64,000 bases of DNA from positions 310,001 to 374,000 of the forward strand of contig CAVYZU010000011.1 of assembly GCA_963772965.1 (NCBI GenBank), given 5' to 3'. This DNA comes from AP-15 sp963772965 (lineage in GTDB: Bacteria > Pseudomonadota > Alphaproteobacteria > ATCC43930 > CGMCC-115725). A program made the position numbers and the translations under genes. Positions 1-7,640 of this stretch are shown in pieces. The notes below the pieces were generated by a model. The model was not told where the DNA came from. It did not search any database and was given only the letters and a program-made list of their open reading frames with translations. Position 1 is the first letter of the stretch, and every line of letters begins with the position of its first letter.

Positions 1-1
1 T

Positions 2-274
2 CAGGGCGCGGAAGAGGCAGGCGCGGACCTCGTCTGTGCGGCCTCGGGCAGACGCGCGCACCCGGTATTCGGGCTTTGGCCGGTGCGGCTGCGCGAGGAT
101 TTACGGCATGCAGTGGTCGTCGAGGGGGTACGGAAGGTCGACGCATGGACCGGGCGATACAAGCTTGAGACCGTAGCGTTTTCCGACCGCCCGGTCGACC
201 CGTTCTTCAATGCCAACAACCCTGATGACCTGACCACAGCCGCGGCAATGATTGCCGCCGGCCAGATCACCTGA
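2..274 (+). CDS. mobA: Molybdenum cofactor guanylyltransferase, 3' end only
   Basis: This is the C-terminal part of a MobA-type protein, which transfers GMP from GTP to molybdopterin to form the guanine dinucleotide cofactor. The frame is open from base 2 and ends in TGA. Visible family features are the HPVFGLWPV block, a central VRKVDAWT stretch and the closing DPFFNANNPDDL motif. The start lies outside the window. The product would supply bis-MGD cofactor to enzymes such as the molybdenum formate dehydrogenase encoded at 12017-14782, although the genes are about 12 kb apart and not in one operon. The assignment rests on recognising the C-terminal motifs. Confidence 0.85.
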   Translation, partial: QGAEEAGADLVCAASGRRAHPVFGLWPVRLREDLRHAVVVEGVRKVDAWTGRYKLETVAFSDRPVDPFFNANNPDDLTTAAAMIAAGQIT

Positions 275-432
275 TCCCGGATTGCGGCGAGGCTCGGTTT
301 ACAATCGGTAAGTCCGCTCTGACGGATCGCAAACTCCTCTGACGCCGACGCCTATCGCCGCTGCTTATTAACCTTTCGCAAAGTATCGCCCATAGGACGA
401 ATAAATCGAATGTTGTTCCTCCAGCTTCGCGA

Positions 433-447
433 TTTATGCATGATTAA
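433..447. promoter_or_regulatory. CtrA-box-like site upstream of chpT
   Basis: TTTA-N7-TTAA matches seven of eight positions of the known alphaproteobacterial CtrA consensus TTAA-N7-TTAA. It ends two bases before the ATG of the ChpT-like gene. There is no clear Shine-Dalgarno sequence before that ATG, so a site here would overlap a very short or absent leader and could repress. The site is seen in sequence; binding is inference. Confidence 0.4.
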
Positions 448-449
448 CT

Positions 450-1070
450 ATGGCGACTATCGAACTCAGGATATCGGAACTCTTAGCGGCGCGGCTTTGC
501 CACGAGCTGGCGGGACCGATAACAGCGCTCGCGAACGGGGTCGATTTCCTCTGCGAACCGGCTTCGGAGCTTGATCGGGAGACATTGGCGCTCGTTGCCG
601 AAAGCACTCGGCGCGCCAGCAACCGTCTGCAATTCTACCGCTTTGCCTACGGCTTTTCGGGCGGCAGCTGGTCGGGAATGCCGGTATCCGAACTCGCCGC
701 CGGGTATTTTTTGGGGTCGCGGATCGTATGCAACTATGCCGCGGCCATCTCCCGTCTCCCGCTTCCCCGACAAAAACTCGGCTGCAATTTGCTGATTTGC
801 GGGGCGGAAGCACTCAACCGCGGTGGATGTCTTACGCTGGATTTAGCGGGTTCGGGTTCGGAGCTCCGGCTTGAAGCTGCGGGCGATGGCACTTCCCTAC
901 CCCGCGAGCAATCTGACGCGCTGAGCCTCGCCACACCGATCGAAGAGCTGGGCCCGCGAACCGTCCATGGATTTTTCACCGGCCTGCTTGCGAGAGCCCT
1001 GGGCTGGCGCCTCGTTACCGAGGTGCCCGCACCTGGACGGCTTTCTCTAACGACGGTTCCCAAGTCCTAG
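450..1070 (+). CDS. chpT: ChpT-like histidine phosphotransferase
   Basis: The 206-residue protein resembles the ChpT family, the cytoplasmic phosphotransferase that relays phosphate from CckA to CtrA and CpdR. The N-terminal helix carries the LAARLCHELAGPITAL pattern in which His18 is the expected phospho-acceptor, followed by a dimerisation helix and a degenerate HATPase-like C-terminal domain. Length fits the family. ATG at 450 is the only good start and lacks a clear ribosome-binding site. The gene is convergent with ctrA and the two share the sequence CTAG as overlapping stop codons, so the relay protein and its target sit tail to tail. Confidence 0.8.
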   Translation: MATIELRISELLAARLCHELAGPITALANGVDFLCEPASELDRETLALVAESTRRASNRLQFYRFAYGFSGGSWSGMPVSELAAGYFLGSRIVCNYAAAISRLPLPRQKLGCNLLICGAEALNRGGCLTLDLAGSGSELRLEAAGDGTSLPREQSDALSLATPIEELGPRTVHGFFTGLLARALGWRLVTEVPAPGRLSLTTVPKS

Positions 1071-1816
1071 GCTGCCGCGCTGCCATGCTGCGGGCCATGG
1101 TCGCCCGCACCGATTGCTTGCACCGAGGCCGCAGTTCCGTCGGGCGGGTCGCGCAGAACATAACCGCGTCCCCAGACGGTATCGATATAGTGCTTGCCAC
1201 CGGTGGCCTGAGCCAGCTTCTTGCGCAGCTTGCAGACGAATACGTCGATGATTTTCAGTTCCGGTTCGTCCATCCCACCATAGAGGTGATTGAGGAACAT
1301 CTCCTTGGTTAGGGTGGTACCCTTTCGCAAGCTAAGAAGTTCGAGGATCCCATATTCCTTCCCGGTCAGATGCAATGGCCGGCCCTCGACCTCGACAATG
1401 CGAGCGTCGAGATTGACAACGAGCTTGCCGGTGCGGATGACCAATTCAGCATGTCCCTTGGAGCGCCGAACGATTGCATGAATACGGGCGACCAATTCAC
1501 GGCGATCAAATGGCTTTGTCAGGAAGTCGTCTGCGCCGAACCCCAGGCCTTTGATCTTGTGATCGAGTTCGGCAAGACCGGAAAGGATCAAAATTGGCGT
1601 ACGTACCCGCGCTGCGCGCAACCGCCGCAACACCTCATACCCGTCAATATCCGGAAGCATTAGATCGAGCAGGATGATGTCGTAGTCATAGATCTTGCCG
1701 ATCTCCAGCCCGTCTTCACCGAGGTCGGTGGTGTCGCAGATGAAGTTTTCCTTTCGCAGCATCATCTTAATGCTGGCAGAAGTGGCAGTGTCATCCTCGA
1801 CCAGAAGAACGCGCAT
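1067..1816 (-). CDS. ctrA: Cell-cycle response regulator CtrA
   Basis: CtrA is an OmpR-family regulator of DNA replication, motility and division genes in alphaproteobacteria. The 249-residue product has a receiver domain with the acidic pocket (Glu7, Asp8, Asp9), phospho-acceptor Asp51 in LLDLMLPD and the KPF lysine, then a winged-helix domain with the characteristic LTGKEYGILELL and WGRGYVLRDP motifs. The ATG at 1816 is chosen over an upstream in-frame start because GGAGG lies seven bases before it and the protein then begins MRVLLVEDD as in the family. A near-perfect CtrA box 69-83 bases upstream suggests autoregulation. The stop overlaps that of the convergent ChpT gene. Confidence 0.93.
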   Translation of the reverse strand: MRVLLVEDDTATSASIKMMLRKENFICDTTDLGEDGLEIGKIYDYDIILLDLMLPDIDGYEVLRRLRAARVRTPILILSGLAELDHKIKGLGFGADDFLTKPFDRRELVARIHAIVRRSKGHAELVIRTGKLVVNLDARIVEVEGRPLHLTGKEYGILELLSLRKGTTLTKEMFLNHLYGGMDEPELKIIDVFVCKLRKKLAQATGGKHYIDTVWGRGYVLRDPPDGTAASVQAIGAGDHGPQHGSAAA

Positions 1817-1884
1817 TAAGGCCTCCAAGGGATCTGTCGGCAACCGCTGACAGCGGCGTCGTGGTTAATCATTACTCCAGGTAG

Positions 1885-1899
1885 TTAACATATCGTTAT
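1885..1899. promoter_or_regulatory. CtrA-box-like site upstream of ctrA
   Basis: TTAA-CATATCG-TTAT matches the CtrA consensus TTAA-N7-TTAA at seven of eight positions with exact spacing. It lies 69-83 bases upstream of the ctrA ATG. Autoregulation of ctrA is established in Caulobacter; here it is inferred from the site alone. Confidence 0.5.
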
Positions 1900-2283
1900 C
1901 CGAGCATCAACGTGATAACGACCGCGCTGAAACGGTTTTCTACACCAACCGACGGGATAACGAGGTCTACTACTGGGGTCATTTGCAGCTGGCAGTTAAT
2001 CAGCCGATGCAGCCCGTGCCACACCGGAGGTAGGGGCCCATCCTTTCACGATTGTTAAGGAATCTATTCCGCGCCTATCCCCGCGTAGTCGAGCGCCGCG
2101 TTGCCGATGGGAGTAAGCAGAAAATTTGTGCGGCGTTGTTAACCAAGTTCCCGACATGTTCATGTGACATTCGTCCAACGGGAAACGTTTTACCGGTCGG
2201 TATATTCCAGTCATGGCGCAAGGTCCTCGATCGGGAGCTGATCTCGAATGTACGACAGCGCCTCAATCACTTTGTCGGCCGCC

Positions 2284-2309
2284 CGAAGTGTGAACTGGGT
2301 CACACTTCG
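2284..2309. repeat. Perfect 10-bp inverted repeat
   Basis: Arms CGAAGTGTGA and TCACACTTCG flank a 6-base spacer. It lies about 100 bases beyond the stop of the minus-strand CoA transferase gene and about 470 bases upstream of ctrA. No T-tract follows on either strand, so it may be an operator or a factor-dependent terminator stem rather than an intrinsic terminator. Confidence 0.6.
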
Positions 2310-2410
2310 ACAACAAAGTTAAAATTCGACGATCCTGGCCGGCGATTACGTCCGCGCCTGCCGCGCCGCCGAATAGCAACGGCCAGGCACGAGCGCGGCC
2401 TCAACTACGC

Positions 2411-3607
2411 TCAGCGGACGACGCCGCGCTCGCGCAACGCCGCGATCTCGTCCGCGGAATAGCCGTAAGTCTCGAGGATTTCGTCGCTGTGCTGGCCGAA
2501 GGTCGGTGAGGCCGTCGGCGCGGGGCCTGGGGTGTCGGCGAATTTGATCGGCTTTGTCATCGTGCGATAACGCCCGACGACAGGATGATCGAGCGTGCCG
2601 ACCAACTCCTCCGCCAGGACCTGCGGGTGATCGAACATGTCCTCGATCGGCCGCACCGCAGCGCAGGGGACCCGTTCGCCGAAAAGCTCCTCCCACTCCC
2701 TCGCGGTGCGTGCGGCGAGCGCCGAGCGCAACTCCGGCAGCAGTTCGGCGGCATGTGCGGCCCGGCTGCGCATCGAAGCACAGCGCGGGTCCTGAGCGAG
2801 TTCCGGACGGCCGATCAGCTCGCACAGTGCCGCGAAGAAATGGTTCGAATGCACCGATATGTAGAGCGCGCCGTCCTTTGTCTGGTGGATCCCGGTAAGC
2901 CCGCCGGCGCCGGAGTCGCGCGCGACATCGCGGCCCTCACCCTCGGCCCAGACAAAACGCCCGGCCTGGATCGTCAAAGCGCTGCGCAACAACGATAGGC
3001 TCAGATACTGGCCGACGCCGCGCCGCTCGCGATCGAACAGAGCCGCGGCAACGCCGTAGGCCAGCAATGCCGAGGCGAAATAGTCGAGCACCGATCCCAA
3101 CACCAATTGCGGCTTGTCGGCGCCACTGCCCTGAAATACCGCCATGCCGGAAAGGCTCTGCAGGACCTGGTCAAACCCACCCTTTTCGCTGAGTGGGCCG
3201 CGGTCGCCATAGCCGGTGAGCCCGCAATAGACGAGCCGCGGATTAATGCCCCTGAGCCGCGGATAATCGATGCCGAGTCGGGCCGGCACCGAGGGCCGGA
3301 AATTCTCGACCAGGACGTCGGCATTCTCAACCATACGATGGAGGATCGCGAGACCGTTGGGGTCCTTGAGATCGAGGGAAATCGCCTTTTTGCCGCGATT
3401 GGTCCCGAGAAAGAACCGGCTCTCGCCGTCGAGGCTCGACGGAAACTGGCGCAGCATGTCGCCCTGGGGCGACTCGATCTTGATCACCCTGGCGCCGAGA
3501 TCCGCGAGCAAGGTGCACCCGTAGGGTCCTGCAAGATAGCTGCACAAATCGAGGACGGTGACACCGTCGAGCGCCCCGCGGCGCCCCAGTGATTTTTCAT
3601 CCGACAT
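2411..3607 (-). CDS. Class III (CaiB/BaiF) acyl-CoA transferase
   Basis: Family III CoA transferases move CoA between carboxylic acids through an aspartyl-CoA thioester. The 398-residue protein has the N-terminal LDGVTVLDLCSYLAGPY Rossmann-like start, the ENFRPSVPARLGI motif and an Asp near residue 175 (GSVLDYFASAL) aligned with the catalytic Asp of formyl-CoA transferase. The ATG at 3607 begins two bases after the stop of the upstream CitE-like gene; a TTG six bases earlier overlaps that stop. The pair probably forms an operon that activates an organic acid and cleaves the acyl-CoA product. The substrate cannot be told from sequence. Confidence 0.85.
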   Translation of the reverse strand: MSDEKSLGRRGALDGVTVLDLCSYLAGPYGCTLLADLGARVIKIESPQGDMLRQFPSSLDGESRFFLGTNRGKKAISLDLKDPNGLAILHRMVENADVLVENFRPSVPARLGIDYPRLRGINPRLVYCGLTGYGDRGPLSEKGGFDQVLQSLSGMAVFQGSGADKPQLVLGSVLDYFASALLAYGVAAALFDRERRGVGQYLSLSLLRSALTIQAGRFVWAEGEGRDVARDSGAGGLTGIHQTKDGALYISVHSNHFFAALCELIGRPELAQDPRCASMRSRAAHAAELLPELRSALAARTAREWEELFGERVPCAAVRPIEDMFDHPQVLAEELVGTLDHPVVGRYRTMTKPIKFADTPGPAPTASPTFGQHSDEILETYGYSADEIAALRERGVVR

Positions 3608-3609
3608 GT

Positions 3610-4485
3610 TCAACGTTCCCGTGCGCGGATGGCCGCGATTCGTCGCAGCACCCGTTGCGCGCGGTAAACGATCGGGTAATCGACGAACTTGCCATCGAGC
3701 TGAAAAGCCGCACTTCCTTCAGCCTCAGCTCGGGCGAACGCGGCCACCACGCGTTCGGCAAACGCGACTTCATTATCGCTCGGCGTAAAGACGCGGTTGA
3801 CGATCGCGATCTGGTTCGGGTGGACGCACATCTTGCCTTGAAACCCGAGCCCGAGCGCGGTGCGCGCGGACGCTTCCAGCCCCTCCTCGTCGCCGAGATC
3901 GACCCAAACCGTATCGAGCGGCGCTTCGAGACCGGCGGCGCGCGATGCCGTCACGATCTTCGCGCGGGCGTAGCCGAGCTCGGTCTCATCCCGCGACCAA
4001 ATCATGTCGACGTCGCGGGTGAAGTCGCCGGCACCGAAAGCGACGCGCTTGACGCGGGTGCTGGCCGCGAGAATCGCATCGATGCCGGCAAGACCACGTG
4101 CGGCTTCGATGATCGGGATCAGATCGATGGCCCGCGCTCCGAGCCCGTGCTCGCGTTCGAGTTGGGTCAGCAGCCACTCGACCGACGCGAGCCCGGCGGC
4201 ATTTTCCACCTTGGGCAGGATGATCCCATCGAGTCCGACGCGGACGACCGCGGTCAGATCGCCGTAGCAAAATTCGGTGTCGCTCGCATTCACCCGCACA
4301 AAGAGCGCTCCCTGCCGCGGCTGCCTCAGTGCTGCGACAATCGCGGCGCGGGTCGCCGGCTTTTCGGCGACGGCCACCGCGTCCTCCAGATCGAGGATTA
4401 CCGCATCGGCGTCGAGCGTCAGCGCCTTTTCGACGCGGCGCGCGTGGTTCCCCGGTGCGAACAGAAAGCTGCGCAGGAGCGTGAT
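3610..4485 (-). CDS. CitE-like HpcH/HpaI lyase (malyl/citramalyl-CoA lyase type)
   Basis: The protein belongs to the HpcH/HpaI TIM-barrel family related to the citrate lyase beta subunit, whose members cleave or hydrolyse malyl-, citramalyl- or related CoA thioesters. Visible motifs are LLRSFLFAPGNHARRVEKAL, DAVILDLEDAV, LPKVENAAGL, PIIEAARGL and GKMCVHPNQI. The start is odd: homologous proteins start at the residue read here as ATC (4485-4483), and a strong GGGAGG lies six bases before it, yet no ATG, GTG or TTG is nearby. The frame remains open upstream to an ATG at 4695. Either ATC is used or an ATG has been altered. It is followed directly by a CoA transferase gene. Confidence 0.8.
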   Translation of the reverse strand: MTLLRSFLFAPGNHARRVEKALTLDADAVILDLEDAVAVAEKPATRAAIVAALRQPRQGALFVRVNASDTEFCYGDLTAVVRVGLDGIILPKVENAAGLASVEWLLTQLEREHGLGARAIDLIPIIEAARGLAGIDAILAASTRVKRVAFGAGDFTRDVDMIWSRDETELGYARAKIVTASRAAGLEAPLDTVWVDLGDEEGLEASARTALGLGFQGKMCVHPNQIAIVNRVFTPSDNEVAFAERVVAAFARAEAEGSAAFQLDGKFVDYPIVYRAQRVLRRIAAIRARER

Positions 4486-4699
4486 GCCCGTCCTCCCTTT
4501 CCAAATCGACGACAGCTTGCGCCGGCGCCCGGCCGCAATCAATCCACGCCGCTTCGCCCCTCTTGATGCCCCGAAGTCGATGACCTGTCCGTCAGCGCGC
4601 CGCGCCCGGTCTTTGATCCAGATCAAGGGCAGGCCGCGTGCCGTTTGGTTGAATGCCTGGTCGGGCCACGAGCGCGGACACAAAGAGGAGATCAAGAAA

Positions 4700-5884
4700 A
4701 TGAGCGAGCTTTTGCAGAATGGCCCGGATTACGTCGCGCGTGCCCGCTCGCTCGGGCCGGCACTCGCCGCCGCAGCGGACGAGATCGAGCGAAATCGTGA
4801 ATTACCGGCTTCGATCGTCTCGGCATTGATCGATAACGGGCTGTTCAGACTGCTGCAGCCGCGTGCGCTCGGCGGAGCCGAACTCGACCCGGTGACGTAT
4901 GTCAAAGTGATCGAGCAGATCGCCAGCCACGACGCCAGTACCGGCTGGTGTGTCGAGCAAGCGAATGGCTGCTCGATGGTCGCGGCCTTTCTCGATCCTG
5001 AAATCGCGCAGGAAATTTTTGGACCGCCGGAGGGCATCGTCGCCTGGGGACCGGTCGGCCCGGCCGAGCTGCGCGTCGTTTCCGGCGGGTACCGCCTCAC
5101 CGGCGCCTGGAACTTTGCCAGCGGCAGCCATCATGCGAGCTGGCTCGGCGCCCATGTCATGATGCGCGGTCCTGATGGCGAGTCACTTTGCCGCCCGGAT
5201 GGCGGCGAAATTCTGCGCACTCTGCTGTTTCCAAAGAGCCGGGCGACAATGACCGATATCTGGCGTGTCGTCGGTCTGCGCGGCACCGGCAGCGACCGCT
5301 ACGCGGTGACCGATCTCTTTATCCCCGAGCAATACACTGTCCTGCGCGACCCCAGCAACACGCCGCGTGAGCCGGGCCCGCTGTACCGCTTCAGCACAAG
5401 TAATCTTTACGCCTCGGGCGTGGCCGCAGTGGCGCTCGGCATAGGGCGCGGCATGATCGCCGACTTTTCCGAACTCGCGAAGGAAAAGACGCCGCGCGGC
5501 GCCCGCCAGCAGCTATGCGAAAACCAGGTTATCCAGTCGCAGCTGGCGCAGGCCGAGGCTCGGTTGCGATCGGCCCGCGCCTTCCTGCTAAGCGACCTCG
5601 GCGAGATTTGGGAAGCGGTCGGCGAAACCGGCGAGCTGAACCTGGAGCAAAACACGATGATCCGCCTCGCCTCGACCTGGGCAATTCACCAGGCGCGCGA
5701 GGTCGTCAACACGCTCTACCATAGCGCGGGTGCGACCGCGATTTTCGACGACCGCCCGTTCGAGCGGCGCTTCCGCGACATGCATACCGCCACACAGCAG
5801 GCCCAGGGTCGGCAGGCGCATTACGAGACGATCGGCCGAGTCCTGTTCGGGCTGGCGCCGGATACCGCGATGTTTGCGTTTTAG
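4700..5884 (+). CDS. Acyl-CoA dehydrogenase-like flavoprotein (HsaA/DszC-type monooxygenase)
   Basis: The 394-residue protein has the acyl-CoA dehydrogenase fold but resembles the flavin-dependent monooxygenase branch. Features are the N-terminal helical domain (ELPASIVSALIDNGLFRLLQP), the central GGYRLTGAWNFASGSHHASW motif typical of the branch, and a C-terminal helical region ending in FRDMHTATQQAQ, the position of HTATQQ-type motifs in these enzymes. ATG at 4700 follows AGAGGAG by nine bases. It is divergent from the CitE-like/CoA transferase pair and may act in the same catabolic route. It probably needs a separate flavin reductase. The exact substrate is unknown. Confidence 0.75.
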   Translation: MSELLQNGPDYVARARSLGPALAAAADEIERNRELPASIVSALIDNGLFRLLQPRALGGAELDPVTYVKVIEQIASHDASTGWCVEQANGCSMVAAFLDPEIAQEIFGPPEGIVAWGPVGPAELRVVSGGYRLTGAWNFASGSHHASWLGAHVMMRGPDGESLCRPDGGEILRTLLFPKSRATMTDIWRVVGLRGTGSDRYAVTDLFIPEQYTVLRDPSNTPREPGPLYRFSTSNLYASGVAAVALGIGRGMIADFSELAKEKTPRGARQQLCENQVIQSQLAQAEARLRSARAFLLSDLGEIWEAVGETGELNLEQNTMIRLASTWAIHQAREVVNTLYHSAGATAIFDDRPFERRFRDMHTATQQAQGRQAHYETIGRVLFGLAPDTAMFAF

Positions 5885-5953
5885 CGCGGTTATAAAGTGT
5901 GTAATAATCGACCGAGTTCCTTACACTCTCATCAACCAAGAATGGAGTGCGAT

Positions 5954-6889
5954 ATGGCAGAAGCATCACGGAAGTTTACGGCGGGTCCGCTGGCGTTTGT
6001 CGTCCGGCATGAATTGTGGGACGGCAACATCCAGGACCATGCCGATCAGGGCGTCTCGATCGACGTGATGGCGGATGTTGCCGGAAAGCCGACGACCCTG
6101 TTGCGTTTCAACTGTTTCGACATTGAAAAAAGCTATGAGTACGGGCCGGAAAATCCCGATCTGAAGGTTGCTGGGCCGGAGATGCTGGGTGGCGCCGCGC
6201 TGACAAACCTGTATCGGATGGACCCGATCACGGATGGGAACCCGATCGGCTGGACCATCAAGACGCTCGGGACCAAGCTGCCGAAAATGCTGGAGCGTTC
6301 CGGCTATCCGCAGATCGCCAAGTCGGTCGAGATGTCGGAGGTGCGGGATATCCTGCCCGATCTGGAAGCTTGCGCCCGCCAGCTCTATGCGACCAAGCGG
6401 AACACTGTCAAACACAACCGCGGCACGCACATTTTCGAAGCCGGCAACATCCGGTTCGGGCTCGAGATGCGGCGTCTGCCGATGGGCGATGGCGGCCTCG
6501 CGATCCATGTCCTGGCCGATATCGGCGGCACGCCGGGCAAGCACTACACGGAGGAGACCGAGCTCCTGGCGTTCGACCATTTCTGGAACGGCGCGCATTA
6601 TCACTATGGCCCGCGCAACAAGAACCATCGCATCTATTGGGACCGGACCTTGGTCGAAGACCCGCTCGCGTGGACTCTCGAACAGTTCGAGACGGGTAAG
6701 TTACGGGCGATGATCGAGCGAGCCGGCTATCCCGGGATCGCGGCCGATCTCGACGCGGAAAAGATTGCGTCCGTGTTTCCGGTGATGAGGAAGCAAGCGC
6801 TCGAAATGTGGGAGGAAGGCCGGCGCCTGACTGGTCACCCCGGCTTGCCGTTGGTGCCGACCCCGAACCTAGCCGCCGCTGCCGAGTAA
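5954..6889 (+). CDS. Duplicated-domain protein of unknown function
   Basis: I do not recognise a function. The 311-residue soluble protein consists of two related halves of about 150 residues. Each has a beta-rich stretch ending in a YGP motif (YEYGPENPD near 60, YHYGPRNKN near 220), then a conserved helical segment with PIGWTIKTLGTKLPKMLERS in the first half and PLAWTLEQFETGKLRAMIER in the second, followed by a GYP motif and a closing acidic helix. ATG at 5954 is chosen because GGAG lies six bases upstream; an earlier in-frame ATG at 5942 lacks this. The gene follows the flavoprotein in the same direction and could be cotranscribed. No signal peptide or membrane segment is visible. Confidence 0.7.
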   Translation: MAEASRKFTAGPLAFVVRHELWDGNIQDHADQGVSIDVMADVAGKPTTLLRFNCFDIEKSYEYGPENPDLKVAGPEMLGGAALTNLYRMDPITDGNPIGWTIKTLGTKLPKMLERSGYPQIAKSVEMSEVRDILPDLEACARQLYATKRNTVKHNRGTHIFEAGNIRFGLEMRRLPMGDGGLAIHVLADIGGTPGKHYTEETELLAFDHFWNGAHYHYGPRNKNHRIYWDRTLVEDPLAWTLEQFETGKLRAMIERAGYPGIAADLDAEKIASVFPVMRKQALEMWEEGRRLTGHPGLPLVPTPNLAAAAE

Positions 6890-6910
6890 AGCGCCCCGCG
6901 CAAAGTTCAA

Positions 6911-6940
6911 AGGGCGGGTGGAGCGCAGCAAAACCCGCCT
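6911..6940. repeat. GC-rich hairpin repeat
   Basis: A GGCGGGT-type arm and its complement ACCCGCC are separated by GAGCGCAGCAAA-like sequence, forming a hairpin between two convergent genes. A related GGCGGGT / ACCCACC arrangement occurs at 9707-9781. It looks like a dispersed REP-like intergenic element and may also stop transcription from both sides. Confidence 0.45.
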
Positions 6941-6991
6941 TCGGCGTGTCACACGAGGGGCGGGTTACCCCCCACGTCTTGTTGTGCCGGT

Positions 6992-7459
6992 CTACTCGGC
7001 GCGTTTCCAAACCGACTCTGCGGTACCACCTCCGGCCGCCTGTTTGGTGGCTAAATTGTGGATTTTTAATTCGTCCTTGGTCAAAGAGACGATCTCGCGT
7101 TTTGAATCCGTGCCGTTGATGCTTGGGTTGCCAGCGGCGAGCAGGTGAACGATTAGGGTCTTGCCCTCGTCGGTGACCGAATATGTTCCATAGGTGGCGA
7201 CGACGTTTTTACTTGTGCCCGGTTCGCCGGGTACAATCACCTGCATGATGTGGCCGTTAGAATCGAACATGTATGCGCCCAAGGGATGCGGACCAAACGG
7301 CTCAACCTGCGTCCCTGCGCTGTTCGTGTTGCTGGTCGACACCAAGGTCCACGTTCCAACTAACTGCTTTTCAAACGTGTTTTGTTCGGCAAGGGCGCAA
7401 GTAGCGGCCAATGCAAATCCGAGAAATACCGGAATTGACACAAACTCGATACGCCTCAT
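6992..7459 (-). CDS. Secreted lipocalin-like domain protein
   Basis: The 155-residue product starts with a signal peptide (MRRIEF, hydrophobic core, ATCALAEQ cleavage region). The mature part has the pattern LVGTWTLVST, PLGAYMFDSNGHIMQ and VTDEGKTLIVH, seen in lipocalin-like beta-barrel proteins often annotated as hypothetical in proteobacteria. The ATG at 7459 is preceded by GGAGG at five bases, better than the ATG four codons upstream. It is probably periplasmic and may bind a small hydrophobic molecule; no ligand can be named. It is transcribed away from the GntR regulator. Confidence 0.65.
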   Translation of the reverse strand: MRRIEFVSIPVFLGFALAATCALAEQNTFEKQLVGTWTLVSTSNTNSAGTQVEPFGPHPLGAYMFDSNGHIMQVIVPGEPGTSKNVVATYGTYSVTDEGKTLIVHLLAAGNPSINGTDSKREIVSLTKDELKIHNLATKQAAGGGTAESVWKRAE

Positions 7460-7605
7460 GTCGTCCTCCATCTGCCGGAACGTGCGAATTTAGTCAATCA
7501 TACATCCAAACCCAAGCGGCTCGACGAGCGATGGCTCGGGGCGGAGTTCGTGCTCGGGCTACTATTATGCCGCTTCTTCCCAATGATTTTGATCGCCGCC
7601 GCGTC

Positions 7606-7634
7606 TTGCAACGCCCCCTGGTATACCATATACT
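7606..7634 (+). promoter_or_regulatory. Sigma-70-type promoter with palindromic operator
   Basis: A -35 like TTGCAA (7606-7611) and a -10 TATACT (7629-7634) are separated by 17 bases. The palindrome TGGTATACCA (7619-7628) fills the end of the spacer and abuts the -10 box, and GTATACCATATAC continues across it. The gntR ATG begins only six bases after the -10, so transcription is expected to start at or near the ATG. Self-repression by the FCD-type GntR regulator is inferred. Confidence 0.6.
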
Positions 7635-7640
7635 TTATTT

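Larger units (their letters stand above)
1817..2410. other. Long intergenic region upstream of ctrA
   Basis: No convincing gene is visible. The region is less GC-rich than its surroundings and holds several isolated TTAA half-sites (near 1865, 1996, 2055, 2139 and 2319), a full CtrA-box-like site at 1885-1899 and a perfect inverted repeat at 2284-2309. This fits a long regulated ctrA promoter, but no -35/-10 pair was assigned. Confidence 0.5.

Noticed and set aside
1817..2410. tRNA or small structured RNA upstream of ctrA
   Set aside because: Only one simple inverted repeat was found; there is no cloverleaf or conserved tRNA loop sequence.
2052..2462. Plus-strand ORF in the ctrA upstream region
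   Set aside because: No ribosome-binding site, atypical composition, and it runs into the convergent CoA transferase gene.
3589..4566. 325-codon plus-strand frame opposite the CitE-like gene
   Set aside because: It is the shadow of a clear family gene and has no start signal.
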